This document shows positions 55,017 through 64,000 of a stretch of 64,000 bases of DNA, one piece after another. Source of the stretch: Tepidibacillus fermentans (GTDB lineage: Bacteria; Bacillota; Bacilli; Tepidibacillales; Tepidibacillaceae); assembly GCF_004342885.1 (NCBI RefSeq), contig NZ_SMAB01000007.1:62001-126000 (forward strand), read 5' to 3'. The notes beneath the pieces were generated by a model that saw only the letters and a program-made list of their open reading frames with translations, was not told the origin of the DNA and ran no database searches. Position 1 is the stretch's first letter; each line of letters begins with the position of its first letter. A program made the translations under genes and the position numbers.

Positions 55017-56462
55017 ATGAAAGCATTTTTCTTATATGATGAGAATTTATTGGTGGATTCATTATTAGAACAACTCAAAATACCGTACGGTTCAATACTT
55101 CATTATCATGATATGCGAGATATTTCATTACTTATTCCATGGGGAAATGTGCAAGAGATCTATTCTGTTCCATTTCAGCTGAATAAGAAAGCTAGAGACC
55201 TTTTAAATAATGAGTACGAACAATATAAAATATTTAACATTCAAGGAATCTCTACTCCAATTTTTATAGACGAATTTACACAACAAGCAAAAATAAAAAA
55301 GTTACACTTCGTTCATATTTATCAAGTTGCTGTTTTTCAACAAGATGTTCTTGCTTATTTTAAACAAATACAGAACCAAACGTTAAATTGGTTGAATAAA
55401 ACGATCTTTCAATTAAAAGAAAATAGTGGTCTGACTGAAGTTCAAACTTTAGCGACAAAACGAGAGGAAAGACGAGTAAGTCAATTAGCCATTCGTGCCA
55501 TATATTCGTTACATTTAGATTATGGGATGGTAACAGTAGGAGTGACAGCAGGTGAAAAACCTTGGATTATCCATGTAAATCCTTTCCCTAGCCTAAATAA
55601 ACGATTAGCAACGCTATTTGCTGAAGCGATTAATCATTTTACAACAAAATGGGAAACGATTTTGAATTCAAAAGAACAACAAGTGATCTTAGGGACTGAT
55701 CCTGAATTTGTTTTACGAGATATGAATGGAAAAATGGTTCTAGCTTCGAAGTTTTTGCCGAGAAAAGGTAGTGTAGGTTGTGATGACATTTGGACGAATC
55801 GTGATCGAACTCAATTGCCTTTGGCAGAATTGAGACCAATACCAGCTTCAACTCCTAGGCAACTTACAATCAATCTTTATCAAACGATGATATTAGCAAG
55901 TAAAAAAATAAGAAGTCCAAAAATTGAATGGCTTGCAGGTGCTATGCCAATAGAAGGTTTTCCGATTGGCGGACATATTCATTTTAGTCAGATCGAACTG
56001 AATTCTTTTTTATTACGAGCTTTAGATAACTATCTTACATTGACTGTAACTCTCTTTGAGGATCCAAGAGGAAAAAAGCGAAGGCCAAAATATGGGTTTT
56101 TAGGAGATTACCGAATAAAATTTCATCAAGGGTTTGAATATCGCACATTACCAAGCTGGATTGTATCACCAACACTTACAAAAGGTGTATTTGCATTAGC
56201 AAAATTAATCGTCAAAAATTATATTTATCTTTATCAAGATCCGTTATATGATAGAGAAATTCAAGAAGCCTATTACCAAGGAGAAAAAGAAGTATTAAAA
56301 CCTATTGTACAAAAATTATGGGTAGAATTAAAACAATTAAAAACCTATGATGATTACCGTAATTACTTAGATCCTCTAGAAAAACTAATGGATAAAGGTT
56401 ATATATGGAATGAAAATATGGATATTCGTCGATTGTGGAAGCTTCCTCCTTTTCATCATTAA
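55017..56462 (+). CDS. amidoligase-like protein (COOH-NH2 ligase type)
   Basis: 481-residue protein. C-terminal part (about 222-400) shows motifs of the glutamine-synthetase-fold COOH-NH2 ligase/amidoligase superfamily: GTDPEF (226-231), AELRP (270-274), GGHIHFS (318-324) and FEYRTLPSW (373-381). The N-terminal part (1-215) is less clear; PWIIHVNPFPSLNKR (182-196) recalls the last motif of ATP-grasp ligases, so it may be a reduced ATP-grasp region. Family members are predicted to join a carboxylate to an amine with ATP. ATG 55017 follows GGGAGA. Its place after cotE and its promoter suggest late mother-cell expression and a role in the spore envelope; both are inference. Confidence 0.78.
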   Translation: MKAFFLYDENLLVDSLLEQLKIPYGSILHYHDMRDISLLIPWGNVQEIYSVPFQLNKKARDLLNNEYEQYKIFNIQGISTPIFIDEFTQQAKIKKLHFVHIYQVAVFQQDVLAYFKQIQNQTLNWLNKTIFQLKENSGLTEVQTLATKREERRVSQLAIRAIYSLHLDYGMVTVGVTAGEKPWIIHVNPFPSLNKRLATLFAEAINHFTTKWETILNSKEQQVILGTDPEFVLRDMNGKMVLASKFLPRKGSVGCDDIWTNRDRTQLPLAELRPIPASTPRQLTINLYQTMILASKKIRSPKIEWLAGAMPIEGFPIGGHIHFSQIELNSFLLRALDNYLTLTVTLFEDPRGKKRRPKYGFLGDYRIKFHQGFEYRTLPSWIVSPTLTKGVFALAKLIVKNYIYLYQDPLYDREIQEAYYQGEKEVLKPIVQKLWVELKQLKTYDDYRNYLDPLEKLMDKGYIWNENMDIRRLWKLPPFHH

Positions 56463-56488
56463 CAAAATCCCCAAAATACTAGGATTTA

Positions 56489-56497
56489 TGCTATAAT
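56489..56497 (+). promoter_or_regulatory. extended -10 promoter of mutSL
   Basis: TGCTATAAT, an extended -10 box about 27 bases before mutS. No -35 element is evident. Confidence 0.5.
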
Positions 56498-56523
56498 TAT
56501 TTGATAACTTGGGGGGATTGATT

Positions 56524-59148
56524 ATGGCAACCTATACACCAATGATCCAACAATACTTACAAATTAAGGCTGATTATCCGGATGCCATTTTATTTTTTCG
56601 TCTCGGTGACTTTTACGAGATGTTTTTTGAAGATGCAGAATTAGCTTCACGACTCTTAGAAATCACGTTGACTGGACGAGATGGTGGAACAGAGGAGAGG
56701 ATCCCGATGTGTGGGGTTCCTTACCATTCTGCCAACTCCTATATACATAAACTTATTGAAAAAGGCTATAAAGTAGCCATTTGTGAGCAAGTAGAGGATC
56801 CAAAGCAAGCAAAAGGGGTAGTAAAACGGGAAGTGACCCGTGTAATTACACCTGGAACAATAATGGATGGAAAACTTGTAGAAAGTAAAGCAAATAACTA
56901 TATTGCTTCTATTTTCTTACTACAACATTCCAACCAATTTGGTATATCTATTAGTGATATTTCTACTGGTGAATTCTATTCAACGATTATTGAAGAAGAT
57001 TTTGATCATGTTATTCACGAATTGATCCTTTACCAGCCTTCAGAAATTGTACTTTCAAAAAAACTGATAGAATTCGAATCTGTTCTTAAACAATATTTAG
57101 AAACCAATCTTACTTGGTTAGATGATGAGATTACGGACCAACAAAACTATTACAAAAATCTAGTTTATGAACAATTTCAAAATGTAAAAGAACCGCTTGA
57201 AGCGATTATCTTTAGTGCTGGAATGTTATTGGATTATCTTCATAAGACCCAACGGCAAAAATTGATTCATTTTAATGAACTTCAAATTTATGAAGCAAAA
57301 CATTATCTAATATTAGATCCTTTTTCGAGACGAAATCTAGAACTCACAGAAACATCTAGAGACCACTCAAAAAAAGGTTCCTTGCTTTGGTTACTCGATC
57401 AAACAGAAACATCGATGGGTAGTCGTCTATTACGTCGTTGGTTAGAAAAACCGTTATTATCCAAAGTAGCCATTGAGGAAAGATTGAATAGCGTACAGGC
57501 TCTATATGAAAATCCATTGGTTCGCGACGAACTAAAGGATTTATTACGAGAAATCTATGATATCGAGCGCATTGTTTCCAGAATTTCGTATGGGAATGCT
57601 TCAGCAAGAGATCTTTATTCGTTAAAACAGAGTCTTGAAAAAATTCCAAGACTTCGACAAGTTTTAGTAGAAAATAAGATTGATCCTCTGATCCAAATGA
57701 TGGGAGAATTTGATCAGTGTACTGACATCTATTCCTTAATTGACGAATCCATTGTCGATGATCCTCCTATCGGCTTAAAAGAAGGGGGAATCATCAAAAG
57801 GGGATACCATCCAAAACTAGATGCATATTACCGTGCGAGTACTGAGGGAAAACAATGGCTTCAAGATATGGAACGTCGTGAACGAGAAATCACCGGAATC
57901 AAATCTTTAAAGGTCGGTTTTAACAAAGTATTCGGTTATTATATTGAAGTTACGAAATCCAATTTAGCACAAGTGCCTACTGACCGATACATTCGAAAGC
58001 AGACTCTGGCCAATGGCGAACGTTTTATTACTGAAGAATTAAAAGAAAAAGAATCACAAATTCTCGAAGCTGAAGAGAAAATGCAAGAATTAGAATATCA
58101 AATATTTACTGAGGTACGTGAGAGAATTGCGAATCAAAATCCAAGATTACAACGACTAGCCCAACAGATCGCCATCATTGATGTATTACTATCTTTTGCA
58201 AAAGTTAGTTCGATGAATGGGTATGTTCGGCCACAATTTAATCAAGAAGGAAGAATTCGTATTCGCCAAGGTCGACATCCAGTTATTGAATTCGTACAGA
58301 AGGAAACCCCTTATATTCCTAATGATGTAGAACTCGATCAAGAAAGTCAGCAGATCTTATTGATCACTGGCCCAAATATGGCCGGAAAAAGCACCTATAT
58401 GCGCCAAATAGCATTAATCATCATTATGGCTCAGATTGGTTGTTTCGTCCCTGCTGAAAGTGCAAATATTGCCATTACCGACCGTATTTTCACAAGAATC
58501 GGTGCAGGTGACGACTTAACCAGTGGTCATAGTACCTTTATGGTAGAAATGCTTGAGACAAAACAAGCAATCCTTCAAGCAACAACAAATAGTTTAATAT
58601 TGCTTGATGAAATTGGGAGAGGAACTTCTACTTACGATGGTATGGCTTTAGCACAAGCCATTATTGAATATATCCACGATCATGTTCATGCGAAAACGTT
58701 ATTTTCTACTCATTATCATGAATTAACAAGTCTAGCAGATCGATTTTCTCGAATCCAAAATATCCACGTTAACGTCATGGAGAAAGATGGGAAGGTTGTT
58801 TTTCTCCATAAAATCGAAAAAGGAAAAGCTGATCGCAGCTATGGAATCTATGTAGCGGAATTAGCTGGTTTACCATATGAAGTGATTGAAAACGCAAAAC
58901 GAATTTTGAGAAATTATGAATCAAAAGCTCGAAACCTTAAAAATGATGGGAAAGAAAAAGCGGTACAACTCGTTCTTTTTCCATTACAAGCGGAAAACAA
59001 TCAATTGTCACAAACAAATGAATCTAGAATAAATAAGGAATACGATAAAGAAATCATTCAGCAGATCCTTTCTTTGGATCTGTTAAACATGACTCCAATG
59101 GAAGGATTTCAAATCCTGTATGAGATCCAGAAACGATTAAGGAAGTGA
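56524..59148 (+). CDS. mutS: DNA mismatch repair protein MutS
   Basis: Mismatch-recognition ATPase. 874 residues. Seen: the mismatch wedge motif F30-Y31-E32 in GDFYEMFFED, the MutS I domain with RIPMCGVPYHSANSYI, a clamp region, Walker A GPNMAGKST (616-624), LLDEIGRGTSTYDGMA and FSTHYHELT. ATG 56524 follows GGGGGG; a TTG at 56509 would start inside that run. Followed by mutL with 5 bases between. Confidence 0.97.
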   Translation: MATYTPMIQQYLQIKADYPDAILFFRLGDFYEMFFEDAELASRLLEITLTGRDGGTEERIPMCGVPYHSANSYIHKLIEKGYKVAICEQVEDPKQAKGVVKREVTRVITPGTIMDGKLVESKANNYIASIFLLQHSNQFGISISDISTGEFYSTIIEEDFDHVIHELILYQPSEIVLSKKLIEFESVLKQYLETNLTWLDDEITDQQNYYKNLVYEQFQNVKEPLEAIIFSAGMLLDYLHKTQRQKLIHFNELQIYEAKHYLILDPFSRRNLELTETSRDHSKKGSLLWLLDQTETSMGSRLLRRWLEKPLLSKVAIEERLNSVQALYENPLVRDELKDLLREIYDIERIVSRISYGNASARDLYSLKQSLEKIPRLRQVLVENKIDPLIQMMGEFDQCTDIYSLIDESIVDDPPIGLKEGGIIKRGYHPKLDAYYRASTEGKQWLQDMERREREITGIKSLKVGFNKVFGYYIEVTKSNLAQVPTDRYIRKQTLANGERFITEELKEKESQILEAEEKMQELEYQIFTEVRERIANQNPRLQRLAQQIAIIDVLLSFAKVSSMNGYVRPQFNQEGRIRIRQGRHPVIEFVQKETPYIPNDVELDQESQQILLITGPNMAGKSTYMRQIALIIIMAQIGCFVPAESANIAITDRIFTRIGAGDDLTSGHSTFMVEMLETKQAILQATTNSLILLDEIGRGTSTYDGMALAQAIIEYIHDHVHAKTLFSTHYHELTSLADRFSRIQNIHVNVMEKDGKVVFLHKIEKGKADRSYGIYVAELAGLPYEVIENAKRILRNYESKARNLKNDGKEKAVQLVLFPLQAENNQLSQTNESRINKEYDKEIIQQILSLDLLNMTPMEGFQILYEIQKRLRK

Positions 59149-59153
59149 CCATT

Positions 59154-60980
59154 ATGGGGAAAATCAGAATCCTTGATGACCATATTGCAAACCAAATTGC
59201 TGCAGGAGAGGTAGTAGAGCGACCCGCATCCGTAGTAAAGGAATTGGTTGAAAACAGTATAGACGCCGGAAGCACAAAAATCGAGATTCAAATCGAAGAT
59301 GGAGGTCTTAGCCTGATTCAGATACGGGATAACGGGGAAGGAATGGATGAAGAAGATGTAGAAAAAGCATTTTACAGGCATGCTACGAGTAAACTTCAAA
59401 GAGGAAATGATTTATTTCGAATTAAGACACTGGGATTTCGAGGAGAAGCATTGCCTAGTATCGCAGCAGTTTCTCGGCTGAAAATAAAGACATCACCTAA
59501 CCATGATGGAAAGGGACTGGAATTGCATTTACAAGGTGGCTCTGTCGTAAATAAACAAGAAATCGCTTATACAAAGGGAACGGAAATTACCGTCCGAGAT
59601 CTTTTTTTTAATACACCTGCTCGATTAAAATATATGAAATCACTCCAAACCGAGTTGGGTCATATTACCGACTACGTGAATCGTCTGAGTTTAGCTTATC
59701 CTATGATTGCTTTTACCCTTATCCATAATGGACGCCTTATTTTACGAACAGCAGGAGATGGTCAAATTCGTCATGTGATTGGAGCAATATATGGCACTAG
59801 CCTTGCTAAAAATATGGTATCTTTCTTGAATGAAAATACAGATTTTAAAATCTCAGGACTTCTTTCAAAGCCAGATATTACCCGAGCAAATAAGAATCAT
59901 ATTTCAATCTTTGTGAATGGAAGATATATTAAACACTTTGCTCTAACACAAGCCATCATTGATGGGTATAAAACTTTATTAATGGTTCATCGCTATCCAA
60001 TTACAACATTACACATTGAATTAGATCCTTCATTAATCGATGTGAACGTTCACCCAGCAAAGTTAGAAGTGCGTTTTAGTAAGGAGCAGGAACTATTGAA
60101 GTTCGTTGAAACAACTGTCTACCAAGCGCTTCACCAAGAATCATTTATACGTGAACCATTAAAAACAAACCAAGGAAAAGCAGTTGTTAAGAAGTCCTTT
60201 CAAGATACTTTAGATTATTCTTTTTCCTTTTCAAAACCGAACAAACCACAACAAACTGTAAAAGAAAGAGAGATTATTTCAACCTTTTCAAATCTAAAGG
60301 ACGATCTACCACCTTTTTCGCAAAAAATAAATGAGATGAATGAACTTGAGCAACCAATCCCATTAGAGGAGAATTCATTAAAAGATACGATGAAGGAGCG
60401 CCTCCCAATATTAGAACCGATTACACAATTTTTGGGTACTTACATCATCGCTCAAAATGAGGATGGTCTCTACCTCATCGATCAACATGCTGCACATGAG
60501 AGAATTAATTATGAGAAGAATCTACGTCAGATGAATGAGGAAAAACAATCGAGTCAAGAATTATTAATACCTTTCATCTTTGATTTTACGAGATTAGAAA
60601 TCGATGAACTATTAAAGCACAAAGAATATTTCAAAGAACATGGACTTGAGTTTGATTTATTTGGCACACAAACGATTCTTATTCGTTCAATTCCTAGCTG
60701 GATTCCAAAAGGACAAGAAACTATATACCTTGAAAAAATGATGCTAATGGTCTTACAAAAAGGGAGGATCGATTTCTCTATCTTACGTCAAGAGATGGTG
60801 GCCAGTATCTCTTGTAAAGCTTCCATTAAAGCAAATCAGTATTTAACTAAAACAGAAATGGAACAATTGCTCGAACAATTAAGAAATACTGAAAATCCGT
60901 TCTCTTGTCCTCATGGAAGACCAATTATCATCCATTTCTCTACCTACGAAATTGAAAAAATGTTTAAAAGAGTGATATAA
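59154..60980 (+). CDS. mutL: DNA mismatch repair protein MutL
   Basis: GHKL ATPase that links MutS to strand removal. 608 residues. Seen: IAAGEVVERPASVVKELVENSIDAG, IRDNGEGM, RHATSKL and GFRGEALPSIAAV in the ATPase; in the C-terminal domain the endonuclease metal motif DQHAAHERINYE (from residue 443) and CPHGRP, so this is the nicking type of MutL expected where MutH is absent. ATG 59154 is preferred to GTG 59145, which lies in the ribosome-binding region. Confidence 0.96.
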   Translation: MGKIRILDDHIANQIAAGEVVERPASVVKELVENSIDAGSTKIEIQIEDGGLSLIQIRDNGEGMDEEDVEKAFYRHATSKLQRGNDLFRIKTLGFRGEALPSIAAVSRLKIKTSPNHDGKGLELHLQGGSVVNKQEIAYTKGTEITVRDLFFNTPARLKYMKSLQTELGHITDYVNRLSLAYPMIAFTLIHNGRLILRTAGDGQIRHVIGAIYGTSLAKNMVSFLNENTDFKISGLLSKPDITRANKNHISIFVNGRYIKHFALTQAIIDGYKTLLMVHRYPITTLHIELDPSLIDVNVHPAKLEVRFSKEQELLKFVETTVYQALHQESFIREPLKTNQGKAVVKKSFQDTLDYSFSFSKPNKPQQTVKEREIISTFSNLKDDLPPFSQKINEMNELEQPIPLEENSLKDTMKERLPILEPITQFLGTYIIAQNEDGLYLIDQHAAHERINYEKNLRQMNEEKQSSQELLIPFIFDFTRLEIDELLKHKEYFKEHGLEFDLFGTQTILIRSIPSWIPKGQETIYLEKMMLMVLQKGRIDFSILRQEMVASISCKASIKANQYLTKTEMEQLLEQLRNTENPFSCPHGRPIIIHFSTYEIEKMFKRVI

Positions 60981-60981
60981 A

Positions 60982-61761
60982 ATGATTGTAACGACTGCTT
61001 ATGATCCAGACCAATCTACACTTAGTCGGGCTTTTGAAATTACAGCTTTATTAAATGCAACATTCATCAAACGAAAAAAACAATCTCTAAATGCTTTATT
61101 TGAGTTAGATCAAGAAATCATAATCGTAGAAAAAGAGAGCGCGAAATACTATGTCAATGAACAACAACAGCCTTTTTTCTTCCATCCTAGTATGGCCGTC
61201 TTACGTATAAATCGATTACAAAAAGGTGATAATGATATACTGGTTTCCCTTTCGCAGTTAAAATCTGGAGATACATTTCTTGACTGTACAATGGGTTTAG
61301 GATCTGATTCGATCGTGGCCTCTTATATTGTAGGTGAACGTGGTCGCGTTGTTGGTATTGAAAGTGAACCAGTCATCGGAATTCTTGTAAAAGATGGTTT
61401 ACAACGCGGATGGAAGCAAGATCCTGATATCGATGCGGCAATGAAACAAATTGAAATCCGATTATCTGATCATCTTGAATTTTTAAAATTACTGCCAGAT
61501 CAAAGTTTTGATATCGTCTATTTTGATCCAATGTTTCGTAAAGGGGTAAAAAAATCTTCATCAATAGCTCCTTTACGTAAATTGGCCAATTCCAATCCAT
61601 TGACGATTGAAACCATTGAACAGGCAAAACGAGTGGCGAAACGTGCAGTTGTATTAAAAGAAAATAAAAATAGTAAAGAATTCGAACGATTGGGATTTAC
61701 AAAAATCTCTCGTTCTTCCTCAACAACCTATGGCATAATCAAAGTTGATCGTGAGGTTTAA
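60982..61761 (+). CDS. RsmJ-like class I SAM-dependent methyltransferase
   Basis: 259-residue methyltransferase. Seen: N-terminal MIVTTAYDPDQSTLSRAFEI, SAM-binding FLDCTMGLGSDSIVASYIVG, acidic VVGIESEP and the catalytic-loop motif VYFDPMFRKG, which resembles the DPMFP motif of RsmJ (16S rRNA m2G1516 methyltransferase). The nucleic-acid target is inferred only. ATG 60982 follows one base after the mutL stop, so it is likely cotranscribed with mutSL. Confidence 0.82.
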   Translation: MIVTTAYDPDQSTLSRAFEITALLNATFIKRKKQSLNALFELDQEIIIVEKESAKYYVNEQQQPFFFHPSMAVLRINRLQKGDNDILVSLSQLKSGDTFLDCTMGLGSDSIVASYIVGERGRVVGIESEPVIGILVKDGLQRGWKQDPDIDAAMKQIEIRLSDHLEFLKLLPDQSFDIVYFDPMFRKGVKKSSSIAPLRKLANSNPLTIETIEQAKRVAKRAVVLKENKNSKEFERLGFTKISRSSSTTYGIIKVDREV

Positions 61762-61763
61762 AG

Positions 61764-62717
61764 ATGAAAGAGAATTTGTTAGTCATTCTTGGACCAACTG
61801 CAGTAGGAAAAACGGAACTAAGTATTGAAATTGCTACTCGTTTTCAGGGAGAAATTATCTCTGGTGATTCGATGCAAGTCTATAAAGGAATGAATATAGG
61901 TACGGCTAAAATTAAACCAGAAGAAATGAAAGGAATTCCTCATTATTTCATTGATGATTATGAGCCGGATCATTTTTATACCGTAGCTGAATTTCAGCAA
62001 CGAGCGATCCAAAAGATTTCAGAAATTAATCAAAGGGGACACTTACCAATTATCGTTGGCGGGACAGGTTTGTATATAAAATCGGTTACCCATTCCTACC
62101 AGTTTTCAAAAGATTCGATGGACGAAAAATACCGACAGCAATTACAAGAATGGTTAAAATTTAACGGAAAAGAAGCGTTACATCAACTTCTAGAGCAAAT
62201 AGATCCTGAATCCGCTGAAAGACTACATATAAATGATACTAAACGAGTGATTCGGGCATTGGAAGTTTATCATACCACAGGTAAAACTATGAGCGAGATT
62301 TTAAAAGAACAACAACTGCAAACTTCCTATAATTTGCTCATGATCGGCTTGACGATGGATAGGAAAAAATTGTATGATCGTATTAATAGACGTGTTGATC
62401 TGATGATTGAGGAAGGACTCGTTGAAGAAGTTCAATCTTTACTAAACCAAGGCTATGATGAAACCTTTAATGCAATGCAAGGGATTGGATACAAAGAAAT
62501 TATTCTTTATTTGAAAGGAAAGGTTAGTCTCGAAGAAGCGATTGAAATGATCAAGCAAGCGACTAGACGCTTTGCAAAAAGACAATTAAGTTGGTTTCGA
62601 AGTATGCCTGGTATTCATTGGTTTGACTTTACCAACAATGTTTTGGAGGAGAAAGAAAAGATTAAGCAGAAGATTTATGAATGGATGGTAGGAAAAAATT
62701 TTCAACATGAAGAATAA
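61764..62717 (+). CDS. miaA: tRNA dimethylallyltransferase MiaA
   Basis: Adds the dimethylallyl group to A37 of tRNA, first step of the MiaA/MiaB pathway. 317 residues. Seen: P-loop GPTAVGKT (10-17), GDSMQVYKGMNIGTAK, PHYFIDDYEPDHFYTVAEFQ and VGGTGLYIKSV, then DTKRVIRALEVYHTTG and AMQGIGYKE. ATG 61764 follows GTGAGG. The mutL-miaA-hfq neighbourhood is widespread. Confidence 0.97.
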   Translation: MKENLLVILGPTAVGKTELSIEIATRFQGEIISGDSMQVYKGMNIGTAKIKPEEMKGIPHYFIDDYEPDHFYTVAEFQQRAIQKISEINQRGHLPIIVGGTGLYIKSVTHSYQFSKDSMDEKYRQQLQEWLKFNGKEALHQLLEQIDPESAERLHINDTKRVIRALEVYHTTGKTMSEILKEQQLQTSYNLLMIGLTMDRKKLYDRINRRVDLMIEEGLVEEVQSLLNQGYDETFNAMQGIGYKEIILYLKGKVSLEEAIEMIKQATRRFAKRQLSWFRSMPGIHWFDFTNNVLEEKEKIKQKIYEWMVGKNFQHEE

Positions 62718-62755
62718 ATAATATTCTATCACGTATATCTTAGGGGGTAAAAGAT

Positions 62756-62995
62756 ATGAAACAAAGTATTAATATTCAAGACACTTTTTTAAACGTTGCT
62801 CGTAAAGAGCATATACCTGTTACTATTTTTCTTATGAATGGATTTCAATTGAGAGGTCTTATTAAAGCATTTGATAATTTCACGATCATTCTTGAATCAG
62901 AAGGTAAACAACAAATGGTTTATAAACACGCGATTTCCACGTTTGTTCCTTCCAAAAATATCACATTAGTTCAAGAACAAAAAGAAGATGAATAA
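62756..62995 (+). CDS. hfq: RNA chaperone Hfq
   Basis: Sm-like hexameric RNA chaperone, 79 residues. Seen: [27 protein letters not shown] (Sm1, about 9-35) and Sm2 [15 protein letters not shown] 62756 follows TAGGGGG. Ends at a strong hairpin. Confidence 0.96.
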   Translation: MKQSINIQDTFLNVARKEHIPVTIFLMNGFQLRGLIKAFDNFTIILESEGKQQMVYKHAISTFVPSKNITLVQEQKEDE

Positions 62996-63017
62996 TTTTA
63001 TGATCTAACAAAAAACG

Positions 63018-63055
63018 AAGGCATTCTTTATGATTATCATAAGGAATGCCTTTTA
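63018..63055 (+). terminator. hfq terminator
   Basis: AAGGCATTC (63018-63026) pairs with GAATGCCTT (63044-63052); the stem continues inward through TTTATGA/TCATAAG with one mismatch, and T's follow. Confidence 0.82.
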
Positions 63056-63156
63056 ATTTTTCTCATATAATGAAATGATAGAAGTTTATGTTTCATCCAT
63101 ATATGAACTTTTTTGTTTACAAAATTTTAAGAATGAAAAAAGAGGGATGAAATAGT

Positions 63157-63477
63157 ATGGATTATAAAGTGATTCAAGAAGAAAATACCCCTATACAAGT
63201 TAGAGACTGGGTGAAAGCAAATCGGTCAAAAGAAAAACATAGCGTCATTGAGACAAATAGTAAAATCTATATTGTCGTGACTAGAGGAGAAAAAAGAACA
63301 AGTGGCTATGAAATTATTGTAAAAAATATTGATGTGAAAGAGACAGAAATACACATCACTTTTCAATATAAAGACCCCAAACCTGACAGCTTAGTCATGC
63401 AAGTTCTTGCCTATCCTCTACTTATTCTTGAAATTGAAAAAACAGATAAGACTATAGTATTCCATATCCTTCGTTAA
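63157..63477 (+). CDS. PrcB C-terminal-domain-like protein
   Basis: 106-residue protein without signal peptide. Seen: FxxR-free N terminus, then SKIYIVVTRGEKRTSGYEIIVKNIDV, matching the pattern of the PrcB C-terminal domain (YIxxxxGxKxTGGYxIxV) first named in a spirochaete protease complex; members are common and uncharacterised in Firmicutes. ATG 63157 follows AAAGAGGGATG. It stands alone between hfq and spoVK. Confidence 0.72.
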   Translation: MDYKVIQEENTPIQVRDWVKANRSKEKHSVIETNSKIYIVVTRGEKRTSGYEIIVKNIDVKETEIHITFQYKDPKPDSLVMQVLAYPLLILEIEKTDKTIVFHILR

Positions 63478-63544
63478 CATTCTCCGATTATGAATTAACT
63501 TTATTCTTTTGGAATGAGGAACGGAATCGTGTGAGGTGAGTACT

Positions 63545-64000
63545 TTGAATAAAAAGGTAACGACATCAGCAGTAAATCCCCCTCATAAAATCCATATCGT
63601 TTTAGATCAGAAACGAGAAGTTGTCAGGGTAAAAGAGGCCCCAAAACAAGAAGGAGTTACAACTTCAAATCCTACAGTACAAGAAAGATTTAAAACGATA
63701 ATACAAGAATTAGATCGCTTAGTTGGCTTAGATGATGTAAAAAAACTGATTTTTGAAATTTTTGCTTTTATCCAGATTGATCAACGACGATCTGCAGTTG
63801 GATTACGTTCTAATTCCCAAGTTTTTCATATGATATTTAAAGGAAACCCCGGTACTGGAAAAACAACCGTTGCCCGAATTATGGCCAAAATGTTTAAAGA
63901 AATGGGTATTCTTTCAAAAGGTCATCTTGTTGAAGTTGAACGCGCCGATTTGGTTGGGGAGTATATTGGGCACACTGCGCAAAAAACAAGAGAACAGGTA
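63545..64000 (+). CDS. spoVK: stage V sporulation protein K, AAA ATPase (3' truncated by window edge)
   Basis: CbbX/SpoVK-type AAA+ ATPase needed for spore maturation; the first 152 of about 310-320 residues are visible. Seen: a polar N-terminal 60, [20 protein letters not shown], Walker [13 protein letters not shown] and [19 protein letters not shown], typical of the family. The frame is open to base 64000. TTG 63545 follows GAGGTGA by six bases; no in-frame ATG precedes the conserved part. hfq-spoVK proximity is as in B. subtilis. Confidence 0.92.
   Translation, partial: MNKKVTTSAVNPPHKIHIVLDQKREVVRVKEAPKQEGVTTSNPTVQERFKTIIQELDRLVGLDDVKKLIFEIFAFIQIDQRRSAVGLRSNSQVFHMIFKGNPGTGKTTVARIMAKMFKEMGILSKGHLVEVERADLVGEYIGHTAQKTREQV

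Overview
The window reads as a chromosomal segment of a low-GC, endospore-forming member of the Bacillales. Its backbone follows the conserved polC-nusA-infB ... pnp ... dpaAB-dap ... spoIIIE ... recA-rny ... miaB-cotE-mutSL-hfq-spoVK order known from Bacillus subtilis. Sporulation genes are abundant: dpaAB, spoIIIE, sleB, spoVS, cotE, spoVK, a Spo0E-like gene, ymfJ and ymxH. A 2-oxoacid:ferredoxin oxidoreductase (korAB), a probable single J1-like RNase J at the rnjB position, and rimO before pgsA point to a lineage outside Bacillus sensu stricto. I cannot name the species. Almost everything is on the + strand. I see no rRNA, tRNA, CRISPR array or intact insertion sequence.

Layout. 1-9.7 kb: 3' end of polC, then the translation/RNA operon rimP-nusA-rnpM-ylxQ-infB-rbfA-nrnA-truB-ribF and the rpsO unit. 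9.8-15.3 kb: pnp, a frameshifted ylxY deacetylase gene, the mlpA peptidase, dut, a 59-residue Spo0E-like gene and ymxH. 15.5-20.2 kb: dipicolinate synthase and the aspartate/lysine branch (dpaA-dpaB-asd-dapG-dapA), which supplies the spore core with dipicolinate. 20.4-25.7 kb: RNase J, tepA, ylzJ, spoIIIE. 25.7-31.3 kb: a GntR regulator and a BMP-type nucleoside ABC importer. 31.4-37.9 kb: sleB, a 47-residue zinc-ribbon ORF and the ymfF-H-I-J-K-M cluster. 38.0-45.8 kb: rimO-pgsA-cinA, recA, recX, rny, ymdB. 45.9-51.8 kb: spoVS, a group II intron relic, a dipeptidase, korAB, a metallo-beta-lactamase-fold hydrolase and MnmM. 51.8-64 kb: a tdh remnant, a minus-strand spore-protein-like gene, miaB-ricA, cotE, an amidoligase-like gene, mutS-mutL, a methyltransferase, miaA, hfq, a PrcB-like gene and the 5' part of spoVK.

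The most interesting points are these. (1) A probable COOH-NH2 ligase gene sits directly after cotE; its upstream element closely matches one in front of dpaA and resembles a sigma-K promoter. (2) A small minus-strand ORF carries an EFATE motif like a germination-protease site and has a forespore-type promoter. (3) A 3' remnant of a group II intron, with a recognisable domain V, lies between spoVS and the dipeptidase gene. (4) A frameshifted N-terminal stub of threonine dehydrogenase stands exactly where tdh-kbl is found in relatives. (5) ylxY carries a single-base frameshift. (6) A near-perfect sigma-H promoter precedes pnp. (7) Terminator-like hairpins lie in the leaders of the rimP-nusA and rny transcripts.

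Many starts here are TTG or GTG. Where the longest reading frame overlapped its own Shine-Dalgarno sequence I chose the downstream start with correct spacing. Promoters, leaders and family assignments come from reading the sequence and from memory; no database search was possible.
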